Shown: positions 1 to 6,746 of the stretch, piece after piece
Numbering within the stretch: position 1 is the first letter of the stretch
Layout: each line of letters starts with the position of its first letter
Assembly (NCBI GenBank): GCA_964528155.1
Contig: CAZGRL010000115.1
Coordinates: 1-11,203, forward strand
Reading direction: 5' to 3'
Origin: G001797105 sp964528155
GTDB lineage: Bacteria; Chloroflexota; Anaerolineae; Anaerolineales; E44-bin32
Length of the DNA stretch: 11,203 bases
Position numbers and translations under genes: made by a program
The notes under the pieces: model-generated
Told to the model about the DNA's origin: nothing
Databases searched by the model: none
Seen by the model: the letters and a program-made list of their open reading frames with translations, nothing else

Positions 1-260
1 TTCTGTCCCCACTCCCCTGTCCTCACCATCGTCCGCCGTCTATCGTCCGCCGTCGGGAGCCCCCACAGAGTCCTCTCCACAACAAGCGGACAGATCCAAT
101 CAATGCAAGTGCTGCGTAATATGAGATAATAACCGTCTAATTGGTCCAGCGCAGAGAAGACGGTCGGCTCGAGCGTCCCGGTCACTCGGGGCCCTGCCAT
201 CGCCGCAAGTCGGCGCTCGATCCGATTGAACTGCAATGTCCCTTGTCGAGAGGTACCGCA
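1..260. other. Non-coding leader upstream of ribA
   Basis: I see no convincing gene here. An in-frame TTG at 141 would extend ribA by 40 codons, but that stretch does not look like RibA and has no ribosome site. AT-rich sequence at 117-130 (TAATAT, GATAAT) could hold a -10 element, but I see no good -35 partner. I looked for the conserved blocks of an FMN (RFN) riboswitch, which often precedes riboflavin genes, and did not recognise them. Confidence 0.5.
28..55. repeat. Short tandem direct repeat, two 14-base units
   Basis: The units at 28-41 and 42-55 read ATCGTCCGCCGTC followed by T or G, so 13 of 14 bases match. It lies in non-coding sequence near the window edge, and more copies could lie outside. 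No function is evident. Confidence 0.6.
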
Positions 261-902
261 ATGAGTGAGCTCAAGGTGAGTCAGATGACCAGTGCCCGCA
301 TTCCAACATCCGACGGCGAGTTCCGTCTCTTCCTTTACCGTAATAGCCAGGACGACAAGGAGAATCTGGCTCTGGTCATGGGAGATGTGGCCGACAAGGA
401 CCAGGTTCTCGTTCGGGTGCACTCCGAGTGTTTCACCGGGGACGTCCTGGGTTCGCTCCGCTGCGATTGCGGCGCCCAACTCAGGCGGGCGATGGAGATG
501 ATCACTGCAGCCGGCGAGGGGGTTCTGATCTATCTGCGCCAGGAAGGCAGAGGCATCGGCCTGCTTGACAAGCTGCGATCGTACAACTTGCAGGACGCCG
601 GCTTCGACACAGTCGATGCCAATTTGATCCTCGGCCACCAACCCGACGAGCGCGACTACAGCATGGCCGCCAGCATCTTAACCGATCTGGGCGTGCGCTC
701 GATACGGCTCCTGACCAACAACCCCGAGAAACTCAATGGGTTGAAGGGACTGGGGATCGCCGTCAGCGATCGGGTTCCACTGCAGACGCCGGTGACCCCT
801 GAAAACGCCGGCTACCTCAGGACCAAGACCGTCAGGATGCATCACATGCTCAACCTCAGCCGCCCGGCCGAGTTGCAGGCCTCCACGGCGTCCGGAGCGT
901 GA
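261..902 (+). CDS. ribA: GTP cyclohydrolase II (RibA), stand-alone
   Basis: Opens the imidazole ring of GTP and releases formate and pyrophosphate, giving 2,5-diamino-6-ribosylamino-4(3H)-pyrimidinone 5'-phosphate; cytosolic. The protein is 213 aa from ATG 261, close to the usual ~200 aa single-domain form, with no DHBP synthase domain fused. The zinc cysteines are C57, C68 and C70 (RCDCG). RQEGRGIGL is at 93-101. The catalytic pair is D129 and R131 in PDERDY. LLTNNPEK is at 150-157. Y108 matches the conserved active-site Tyr of E. coli RibA, so true ring opening with deformylation is expected. ATG 261 is chosen because GAGAGG lies seven bases upstream and family similarity begins shortly after it. 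It is the first gene of an overlapping array; the next gene starts within its stop codon. Family assignment is firm. Whether it feeds riboflavin or another product is open, because no other complete riboflavin genes are in the window. Confidence 0.95.
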   Translation: MSELKVSQMTSARIPTSDGEFRLFLYRNSQDDKENLALVMGDVADKDQVLVRVHSECFTGDVLGSLRCDCGAQLRRAMEMITAAGEGVLIYLRQEGRGIGLLDKLRSYNLQDAGFDTVDANLILGHQPDERDYSMAASILTDLGVRSIRLLTNNPEKLNGLKGLGIAVSDRVPLQTPVTPENAGYLRTKTVRMHHMLNLSRPAELQASTASGA

Positions 903-1615
903 TGCCGGATTCACTCGAAGCGCTGTTCGCCTGGCTCGACCGCACCCCCGGGTCGTCGGCACGCCCAATTGTGACTGTCAGCTACGCGCAGAGCCTCGAC
1001 GGGAGCATCGCCGCTCAGGGTCGTGTACGGCTGAGGCTCAGCGGCCCGGAGTCCATGCGCATGACCCATCGTCTTCGGGCGGCGCATGATGCGGTCACGG
1101 TCGGGATCGGAACCGTCCTGGCGGATGACCCTCAGCTCACCGTCAGGGAGACCGAGGGGGAGAACCCTCGTCCATTCATCGTCGATACGCATCTGCGGAC
1201 CCCTCCGAGTGCCCGGGTGCTGAAGGCGGGAAGACCTCCAGTCATCGCCGCCGCCGAGGGCGCTAATGGAAAGGCCAGCGGCGAACTGCTGGCGGCAGGC
1301 GCGGAGATCCGGCACCTCCCCACAACCCCCGATGGGTTGATAAGCTTGCCGGGACTTGTGTCGTTGCTCGGATCGCTGGAGGTCCGGAGTCTGATGGTCG
1401 AAGGTGGAGCAAGGTTGATCACGAGTTTCCTCAACGCCAGACTCGTCGATCGGATGGTCATAACCATTTGCCCCCTCCTGGTCGGGGGACTGCATGCCAC
1501 GCGACCCATTGTCAAGAATGTATTCGGGGGCTTCCCACGGGTGATCGGCTCATGTTCGACGGTCCTTGGGGAGGATATCGTCGTCTGGGGCGAGCTCGAA
1601 TCCGTCTCTCCATGA
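902..1615 (+). CDS. RibD C-terminal-type pyrimidine reductase, no deaminase domain
   Basis: Predicted NADPH-dependent reductase of the RibD-C/dihydrofolate-reductase-like fold, which reduces the ribosyl side chain of the RibA product to ribityl. The 237 aa match only the reductase half of RibD. SLDG is at 31-34, a GIGTVLADDPQLTVR-type block at 68-82, and the nucleotide-binding VEGGARLI at 166-173. The zinc deaminase motifs (HAE, PCxxC) that begin a normal RibD are missing, and no separate deaminase lies nearby. ATG 902 overlaps the ribA stop by one base; a GTG at 899 would overlap by four and add one residue. Both share the CCGGAG just upstream, so translation is probably coupled. Reduction without prior deamination is the order known from archaeal and fungal riboflavin synthesis. 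Here it could instead serve a dedicated pathway. The substrate is inferred from the neighbour, not shown. Confidence 0.85.
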   Translation: MPDSLEALFAWLDRTPGSSARPIVTVSYAQSLDGSIAAQGRVRLRLSGPESMRMTHRLRAAHDAVTVGIGTVLADDPQLTVRETEGENPRPFIVDTHLRTPPSARVLKAGRPPVIAAAEGANGKASGELLAAGAEIRHLPTTPDGLISLPGLVSLLGSLEVRSLMVEGGARLITSFLNARLVDRMVITICPLLVGGLHATRPIVKNVFGGFPRVIGSCSTVLGEDIVVWGELESVSP

Positions 1616-2652
1616 ACCGACAGGCTGTTTACTTCACCGGACCAAGAAAGGCCGAGGTTAAAGAGGAGCCAGTTCCCGAGCTCCAACCTGGCAAGGTCTT
1701 GATCCAGACCGCCTATTCGGCCATCAGCCCCGGGACGGAAATCCTGATCTACCGAGGCCAGGCACCCGAAGACCTGGCCACAGACGATCAGATCACAGCT
1801 CTCTCGGGAAGCTTGCGCTTCCCACTCAAATACGGCTACGCATCGGTCGGCAGGGTTGTTTCGCTGGGCGAGGGAGTTGATCCTTCCTGGTCTAGGCAAA
1901 GGGTCTTCGCCTTCAACCCTCACGAGACATACTTCCTGGCTTCACCCAATGACCTCATCAAGATCCCAGATGGAATCTCCTGGGAGGCGGCGACATTCCT
2001 GGCGAACATGGAGACCGCCGTCAACTTTGTCCACGATGGTCGACCTTTGCTTGGGGAGATCGCCGTCGTCATTGGGCAGGGAGTCGTAGGGCTGCTCACA
2101 ACGATGCTCCTTCACCTGTTTCCCCTGGCGGGGCTGGTGACGGTGGAGCCAATCCTTCGGCGTCGTGAAATCTCGCTATCGGTGGGGGCGGATGCCAGTC
2201 TCGATCCGTCCGGCTCCGGCGGTGAAGCACAGATCTTGGCCACTCTGGACCGGCTCGGCGCGGATCGCGCCGACCTTGTCTACGAAATCTCGGGCTCACC
2301 GGAGGCTTTGAACCTCGCCCTTGCCGTCACCGGCGTGAGCGGGCGGATCATTATCGGCTCCTGGTATGGGCAGAAACGTGCCCCCCTGGATTTGGGAGGG
2401 AGATTCCATAGAAGTCGCATCGAGCTCAAGAGCAGTCAGGTCTCGACGGTCGACCCTCGTCTGTCCGGCAGGTGGTCCAAATCGCGCCGGCTGGCGATCG
2501 CCCTTGCGATGTTGAGTGAGGTCGGGCCCGACCGTCTCATCACTCATCGATTCCCGATCACCGACGCCGCCGGCGCCTACGAACTTGTGGACGCCCAGCC
2601 GAAGGACACGCTGCAAGTCCTTCTCGAATACCCCAAACCGGAGGCGGATTGA
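1612..2652 (+). CDS. Medium-chain dehydrogenase/reductase, zinc-free type
   Basis: NAD(P)-dependent oxidoreductase of the MDR (alcohol dehydrogenase) superfamily, 346 aa. A GroES-like N-terminal domain is followed by a Rossmann domain with GQGVVG at 155-160. The ATG at 1612 overlaps the preceding stop (ATGA); no clear ribosome site is seen, so translation is likely coupled. The usual zinc ligands are absent. Where zinc ADHs carry a Cys in the first loop this protein has SPGTE (39-43), and the GHE site reads GYA (75-77). The four-Cys structural-zinc lobe is also missing; the protein has no cysteine at all. The SPGTE form resembles BchC-like and other non-classical members. By position it probably oxidises or reduces an intermediate of the pterin/pyrimidine pathway. 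The substrate cannot be told. Confidence 0.82.
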   Translation: MNRQAVYFTGPRKAEVKEEPVPELQPGKVLIQTAYSAISPGTEILIYRGQAPEDLATDDQITALSGSLRFPLKYGYASVGRVVSLGEGVDPSWSRQRVFAFNPHETYFLASPNDLIKIPDGISWEAATFLANMETAVNFVHDGRPLLGEIAVVIGQGVVGLLTTMLLHLFPLAGLVTVEPILRRREISLSVGADASLDPSGSGGEAQILATLDRLGADRADLVYEISGSPEALNLALAVTGVSGRIIIGSWYGQKRAPLDLGGRFHRSRIELKSSQVSTVDPRLSGRWSKSRRLAIALAMLSEVGPDRLITHRFPITDAAGAYELVDAQPKDTLQVLLEYPKPEAD

Positions 2653-2653
2653 C

Positions 2654-2684
2654 CGCCGGCATGAGCCGCAATGACATGCCGGCG
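2654..2684 (+). other. Intercistronic stem-loop, perfect 10-bp stem
   Basis: CGCCGGCATG at 2654-2663 is the exact reverse complement of CATGCCGGCG at 2675-2684, with an 11-base loop. It starts two bases after the dehydrogenase stop codon, in the only sizeable gap (79 bases) of the array. No T-run follows, so a strong intrinsic terminator is unlikely. Possible roles are mRNA processing, 3'-end protection of the upstream half, or partial attenuation. Confidence 0.7.
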
Positions 2685-2731
2685 CGGAGTCTCAGACCAA
2701 ACGTTGTGATGTCTGCCAGCTAGGAGTAGGG

Positions 2732-3109
2732 ATGTACAGCCTTGGACTTCGACGCGAGTTTATCGCCCGCCATTTCCTGGTCGGAGGAGACTGGGGAGCC
2801 GAGAATGAACTGCATTCCCATGAATACCGGATCGAAGTCCGCCTCGAAGCCGACGCACTCGACTCACATGGATTCATCGTCGATCTCGTCGATCTCGAGA
2901 CTCGACTCGATCAAATGATGGCGCGCTATCGCCAGCAAACCTTGAATGAACTCCCGGAGTTCGAGGCGCTCAATCCCAGCCTCGAGCATTTCGCCCGTAT
3001 CTTGTGCCAGAAGCTCAGGTCGGAGGTGGCATCCACCAGCCTGACGGCGATTCAGGTCAGGCTCTGGGAAGATGCCACAGCCTGGGCCGCGTATCGGCAG
3101 GAAGTCTGA
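2732..3109 (+). CDS. QueD/6-pyruvoyltetrahydropterin synthase-like protein with altered active site
   Basis: Member of the PTPS/QueD (T-fold) family, 125 aa, the usual size for a single domain. The zinc histidines are kept: H14 in FIARHF, and H28 and H30 in LHSHEY (the family norm is HGH). The late Glu is kept as E113 in WEDATAWAAYR. By hand alignment to QueD, the catalytic Cys four residues before the first His of HxH is E24. The Asp-His pair before LNE (residues 71-73) reads R67-Q68. The classical lyase chemistry is therefore doubtful. A Glu near this position is known in PTPS paralogs that make 6-hydroxymethyl-dihydropterin, but spacing and flanking residues differ here. ATG 2732 has AGGAG five bases upstream. 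The stop overlaps the next start by one base (TGATG). Family is sure; the reaction, on a neopterin-like or RibA-derived compound, is inferred. Confidence 0.85.
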   Translation: MYSLGLRREFIARHFLVGGDWGAENELHSHEYRIEVRLEADALDSHGFIVDLVDLETRLDQMMARYRQQTLNELPEFEALNPSLEHFARILCQKLRSEVASTSLTAIQVRLWEDATAWAAYRQEV

Positions 3110-4254
3110 TGCGCGCCGGCTTCATCGTCCCAGGGAGTCTCGACAATCGCTCCGGTGGCTTCCTGTACGACCGCAAGTTGGTACACCAACTGCGAAGCCA
3201 CGGCTGGCGGATCGATGTCATCCCGGTCGAATGGGGAAGTTATGCCAGAGATCTACTTCGCAACTTGTCACGCAGTCGCCGCCTTCCTTCCGATGCGCTG
3301 ACCCTGGATCTGCTCCTTGAAGACGAACTCTGTCACCCGGCCGTGCTTTCGCTCAATCGCAGGCTTCGGCAGGAAATGGACATCCCTATCGTCGCCGTCG
3401 TCCATCATCTGCGGTCGAACGAAGCGCGGTCGAAGCTCATGAATACGTTCTATCGGCGGATCGAGAGCCTGTATCTTGGAGTCGTCGACGGTGCGGTGTG
3501 CAACAGCCTGGCTACGCGAGGCAGCCTCGAGCCGTTGTGGCCGGAGGCGCGTCCCAGCGTGGTTGCCTATCCAGGAAGGGACCACGTGCAAGCTCAGGTG
3601 AGCGCCGAAGCTGTGCGGGCCAGAGCCTTGAGAGGCGGACCTTTGAGGATCGTCTTCGCGGGCAACGTCATCCCCCGAAAAGGCCTGCTCACACTGGTGG
3701 ATGCCCTGGCCGGAATCTCCGACCTGGATTGGGAGCTTGAAGTGATCGGTGATCTATCCATCGATCGGACGCACGTCCGCCGAATTCGCCGTGCGATCAG
3801 CCGGGCAGGATTGGAGCACAGGGTGCGTCTCAGAGGCCGGCTTGACGGAGGCTCGCTCTCGGCAATTCTTGCGGAAGCCCACACAATGGTCATGCCTTCG
3901 ACGTACGAGGGGTTTGGCATCGCCTATCTGGATGGGATGGCCTACGGCCTTCCGGCGGTGGCGACGACCGCCGGAGGCGCTCCTGAGCTCGTCCGCAATG
4001 GTCACAACGGTCTTCTCGTGTCACCCGATGACCCCGAATCCCTGGCTCGCCGATTGGCGAGCTTGATGGAGGATCGCCAGGCGCTTGCCGAGATGGGCGT
4101 GGCTGCACTTGAGACCTACCGCAACCATCCATCATGGAGTGACAGCGCCGAACTTGTTCGCAACTTTCTGTTCGATTTCAAGAAGAGGCCCGGCCGGCTG
4201 GCGATGGTCGGCGGACGATCACAACATCCAACTACCGTAGGAGGTTCTCCATGA
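3109..4254 (+). CDS. GT4-family glycosyltransferase (GT-B fold)
   Basis: Retaining glycosyltransferase that moves a sugar from a nucleotide-sugar to an acceptor; cytosolic or membrane-associated. The 381 aa show the GT-B pattern. The C-terminal half contains FAGNVIPRKGLLTLVDAL (183-200), MPSTYEGFG (262-270), the glycine-rich TTAGGAPELV (286-295) and NGLLVSPDDPE (300-310). The family's E-x7-E signature reads E267-x7-D275, a conservative but notable change. ATG 3109 overlaps the previous stop and has AGGAAG six bases away. A longer frame open to 3004 overlaps the PTPS-like gene and is not credible. The stop overlaps the next ATG (ATGA). Context suggests glycosylation of the pterin/pyrimidine product or of a lipid carrier. 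Donor and acceptor cannot be read from sequence. Confidence 0.9.
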   Translation: MRAGFIVPGSLDNRSGGFLYDRKLVHQLRSHGWRIDVIPVEWGSYARDLLRNLSRSRRLPSDALTLDLLLEDELCHPAVLSLNRRLRQEMDIPIVAVVHHLRSNEARSKLMNTFYRRIESLYLGVVDGAVCNSLATRGSLEPLWPEARPSVVAYPGRDHVQAQVSAEAVRARALRGGPLRIVFAGNVIPRKGLLTLVDALAGISDLDWELEVIGDLSIDRTHVRRIRRAISRAGLEHRVRLRGRLDGGSLSAILAEAHTMVMPSTYEGFGIAYLDGMAYGLPAVATTAGGAPELVRNGHNGLLVSPDDPESLARRLASLMEDRQALAEMGVAALETYRNHPSWSDSAELVRNFLFDFKKRPGRLAMVGGRSQHPTTVGGSP

Positions 4255-4484
4255 GTCGTTCCACCCTTCGCACTGGCATCATCGTTCTAGGGCTGATTAC
4301 CGCATTGGTCCACCTCGTGGTTCTCAATCTCGGATTCATTCTGGGAAGAGGACAGCCGCAGATCCTGTTCGCCCTCAACGGATTAGGCTACCTTGCATTG
4401 CTGATCGCACTCTTCGGCCAGATCTCCTTCCTGGCCAACCAGAAGACCGCGGTCCATGTCGCCTTCATTGCCTCACGGCTGTGA
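4251..4484 (+). CDS. Small membrane protein, cut short by an apparent frameshift
   Basis: As it stands the frame gives 77 aa with two clear membrane segments (about 8-30 and 37-60) and the start of a third. It has the best ribosome site of the cluster, AGGAGG six bases before ATG 4251, and overlaps the glycosyltransferase stop by four bases. It ends abruptly in SRL at a TGA. The displaced frame directly after continues with two more hydrophobic helices, so this is the front part of a four-helix protein of about 118 aa. I recognise no named family. Close coupling to the glycosyltransferase and methyltransferase suggests a membrane partner of the pathway. See the companion entry for the missing part. 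Confidence 0.7.
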   Translation: MSRSTLRTGIIVLGLITALVHLVVLNLGFILGRGQPQILFALNGLGYLALLIALFGQISFLANQKTAVHVAFIASRL

Positions 4485-4606
4485 CGATCCTCGCATGGGT
4501 CTTTGTCGGGGCACGGTCGGCCGTGGGATACGGTGACAAGATCGTGGAGATCTTGCTCGTCATCGCCCTGTACATGCACCTGCGGCTTGGCCCCGAGACA
4601 GCCTGA
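4472..4606 (+). pseudogene. Displaced C-terminal part of the small four-helix membrane protein
   Basis: Read from CTC at 4472, the -1 frame encodes 44 residues: a hydrophobic stretch (LTAVTILAWVFVGA), a short polar loop (RSAVGYGDK), then another helix (IVEILLVIALYMHLRL), ending at TGA 4604-4606. Joining residue 74 of the upstream frame (Ala, codon 4470-4472) to this segment gives a 118-aa protein with four membrane helices. The restored stop is three bases before the TTG of the next open frame, fitting the tight array. Restoring one C (GCCTC to GCCCTC) near 4471-4472 joins the frames. A real one-base deletion or a sequencing/assembly error in a C run would look the same. I see no classical slippery heptamer for programmed -1 shifting. 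A GTG at 4481 could allow separate re-initiation. Confidence 0.65.
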
Positions 4607-4660
4607 GCATTGGCGGTCAAATCACCTAGCCTGCTGTCCAGCGCGATCTCACCGCCGGTC

Positions 4661-5620
4661 ATGCGATCCGTGAGGAACCCTTCCACGGCCAGATTCATTC
4701 GATATCTGTCCTCGAAGAAGAGCGTTGACGATCGCGCCCTCAACGCACACGTCTCCCAATCCTTCCTCAAGGCGCTTCCGGGTTCCGCACCGCAGGCTCC
4801 GCTGCGGCTGCTCGAGGTAGGAGCCGGCATCGGGACGATGATCGAGCGACTCATAGAGTGGGATGCCCTGTCCGACGCCGTGATCACCGCCGTGGACGAA
4901 CAAGGCGAGTTACTGCGCGAAGCGCGCAGGCGATTGACGCGCTTCGGCGAAGATCGCGGTTTTGCCGTCTCCGGAAGCGAAACGGCTGCGCTTGAGCTAC
5001 ACCGCGGCGACCATCTCATCTGCATAGATTTCGTCGCGTCCGAGATTCTCGAGTTCGCGCGAGCCCATCATGAACCGCCGATGTGGGACGCACTCCTGGC
5101 TCATGCCTTCCTCGACCTCGTCGACCTGCCCATGGCGCTGACGGCATTGACCGGGCTCCTACACGACAGGGCCCTGCTCTACCTGACGATCAATTTCGAC
5201 GGGACCACGCAGTTCCTGCCCGAGATCGATCAGGCATTAGATACTGAGATTGAATCGCTGTACCACAAGACGATGGATCGACGCAGGAGAGATGGATTGC
5301 TTTCGGGGGACAGCCACACCGGCCGACGATTGTTCCGGGCGCTCCCGGCCGCAGGGGCTGAGATCCTGGACGCCGGCTCGTCCGACTGGATTGTCTTCCC
5401 CAGTGAGTCCGGCTACCCGGCCGACGAGAGGTTCTTCCTCGAGTGGATCATCGACTCGCACGACAGCGCGTTGCGCGGCCGTGGGGAGATGGAGGGGGCC
5501 CATCTGGCTGGATGGATCGCGCAGCGCCGCCGACAGGTTGAGCGCGGCGAGTTGATCTACATCACGCATCAGCTTGATTTCCTGGCTCGAATGACCGGCA
5601 GTCAGCCTACCTTAGCATGA
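4661..5620 (+). CDS. Class I SAM-dependent methyltransferase
   Basis: Predicted to transfer a methyl group from S-adenosylmethionine; 319 aa from ATG 4661. Motif I LLEVGAGIG is at 50-58, followed by the acidic post-beta-2 motif (TAVDEQ) and a motif-IV-like stretch (WDALLAHAFLDLVDL). A conserved-looking N-terminal block (SSKKSVDDRALN) precedes the Rossmann fold. The long C-terminal part (about 120 aa) probably shapes the acceptor site. The start is uncertain: the frame is open from TTG 4610, three bases after the displaced membrane-protein stop, while ATG 4661 lies nearer the recognisable domain; neither has a strong ribosome site. It is the last gene of the plus-strand array. A methyltransferase with a glycosyltransferase and pterin-type genes suggests decoration of a small molecule or lipid; the acceptor is unknown. 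Confidence 0.85.
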   Translation: MRSVRNPSTARFIRYLSSKKSVDDRALNAHVSQSFLKALPGSAPQAPLRLLEVGAGIGTMIERLIEWDALSDAVITAVDEQGELLREARRRLTRFGEDRGFAVSGSETAALELHRGDHLICIDFVASEILEFARAHHEPPMWDALLAHAFLDLVDLPMALTALTGLLHDRALLYLTINFDGTTQFLPEIDQALDTEIESLYHKTMDRRRRDGLLSGDSHTGRRLFRALPAAGAEILDAGSSDWIVFPSESGYPADERFFLEWIIDSHDSALRGRGEMEGAHLAGWIAQRRRQVERGELIYITHQLDFLARMTGSQPTLA

Positions 5621-5671
5621 CGCGCCTCAGGGACCTGCCGACTCACGTGGCCTCCGTTCGAGCGAAGGCGA

Positions 5672-6703
5672 TCACACGCCATCGATTGTCGTCTCGGGCT
5701 TCGCCAGCCCTCGCATTTCGGGAGCCAGTGCGACTGCCAGCCATGCTCCAATCCCCGCAACGAACAGATCGCGCACACGGATGAACAACCCAAGCCCGAG
5801 GCCGTCCGCCCGGCTGAAGCCAAGCGCGGCCACCACCATGACCTGGCTGGCCTCGAGCGCGCCGAGCCCTCCTGGAAAGGGAAGCAGAAGCGCCACACGG
5901 CCGGCTGCCACCACACTCACCGCCTCCGCCGCCCCCAGGGTGATGCCCAGGAAGCGCATCGCCACCCAGGCCTCGGCCAGTACGATCAGCCAGCTAACGC
6001 CCGACAGGGCGACCGCTGCGAGCAGCCACACCGGACGCATCCGACAAAATTGACTGACCGTGTCTTCTGCGTCGGCGATGACCTGAGCCAATTCAGCCAA
6101 GCCGGGCCAGGTCCGGCGCGCCGCATCGATTCGCTCAAGGATCCATGTGACCGGCCTTGCCCCACGCCATGAGAAGAACAGATAAGCAGTGGGCGCAGAC
6201 AGGAGCAAGATCGAGAGTGCGAGGAGAGGTGTTCTCGCTGCGGTCTGAACGATGTCCAGATGCAGGACGACCACGACGCCTACGACCAAGAAGGTGAAGT
6301 TCCCAATCAACTCCAGGGTCTTGTCCAGAACGACCGAGGCGATGGCGGTGGAAGCCGGCAGTTCCTGACGACCGGACAGTAGGTACACTTGCAGCGGCTC
6401 TCCACCGAACTGGGGGCCCGGGGTGAGATAGCTGACGGCGAACGCGGCCAATCGGTAGAAGGACAGTCGCTTGGTCGGGATCGATCGTCCCAATGCTCGA
6501 AGCACCGCCCACCAGCGCCAACTGAAGCTCCAAAGAATGAGCAGGTTCATAGCGAGAAGAGCCGCAACTTGAGCGATCCCCAACTTGCCCAATACGCGAC
6601 CGATCTCGGCAACGGGGATGCCTCTGACCGCCCATGCCATCAAGGCCACCACCAGACCCCATTGAAGAAGCCGGACGGCCACCTTCCGTGTGTTCTGTCT
6701 CAT
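5672..6703 (-). CDS. Flippase-like integral membrane protein (LPG synthase TM/AglD/YbhN family)
   Basis: Polytopic membrane protein of 343 aa, about eight hydrophobic segments, of the family related to the membrane domain of lysylphosphatidylglycerol synthase (MprF) and to AglD and YbhN. Family marks are GGEP at 100-103 after a SYLTPG stretch, DKTLEL at 127-132, PFPGGLGALEA at 275-285, and RDLF at 311-314. Members are linked to moving or modifying lipid-linked molecules across the membrane. The frame is open back to 6823, but that would overlap the upstream gene by 77 bases and add a non-hydrophobic Arg/Gly-rich tail. ATG 6703 leaves a 43-base gap and is preferred, although its ribosome site is weak. 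TTG codons near 6756 are an alternative. It is second in a minus-strand pair and converges on the methyltransferase with 51 bases between, where I see no strong terminator. Confidence 0.85.
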   Translation of the reverse strand: MRQNTRKVAVRLLQWGLVVALMAWAVRGIPVAEIGRVLGKLGIAQVAALLAMNLLILWSFSWRWWAVLRALGRSIPTKRLSFYRLAAFAVSYLTPGPQFGGEPLQVYLLSGRQELPASTAIASVVLDKTLELIGNFTFLVVGVVVVLHLDIVQTAARTPLLALSILLLSAPTAYLFFSWRGARPVTWILERIDAARRTWPGLAELAQVIADAEDTVSQFCRMRPVWLLAAVALSGVSWLIVLAEAWVAMRFLGITLGAAEAVSVVAAGRVALLLPFPGGLGALEASQVMVVAALGFSRADGLGLGLFIRVRDLFVAGIGAWLAVALAPEMRGLAKPETTIDGV

Positions 6704-6746
6704 CCGCCTGGCCCTGATGCCGGCGACAGAATCCGTCCCATGGGTC

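Noticed and set aside
141..260. TTG-initiated N-terminal extension of ribA
   Set aside because: No ribosome site at 141, Arg/Gly-rich content unlike RibA, and a good GAGAGG with ATG at 261.
1..260. FMN riboswitch upstream of ribA
   Set aside because: I could not find the conserved RFN sequence blocks.
1132..1923. Minus-strand 263-codon open frame
   Set aside because: Antisense to the RibD reductase and the dehydrogenase, no recognisable domain, low-complexity composition.
2875..2912. Repeated GTCGATCTC-like bases inside the PTPS-like gene
   Set aside because: Explained by the coded DLVDLE residues; no array beyond two units.
3004..3108. Upstream extension of the glycosyltransferase frame
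   Set aside because: It lies wholly inside the PTPS-like gene, while ATG 3109 has a good ribosome site and the family's N-terminus.
4465..4484. Programmed -1 frameshifting in the membrane-protein gene
   Set aside because: No X-XXY-YYZ slippery heptamer near the switch point; a one-base loss in a C run is the simpler explanation.
4465..5025. Minus-strand 186-codon open frame under the methyltransferase
   Set aside because: Ser/Arg-rich chance frame opposite a gene with clear SAM motifs.
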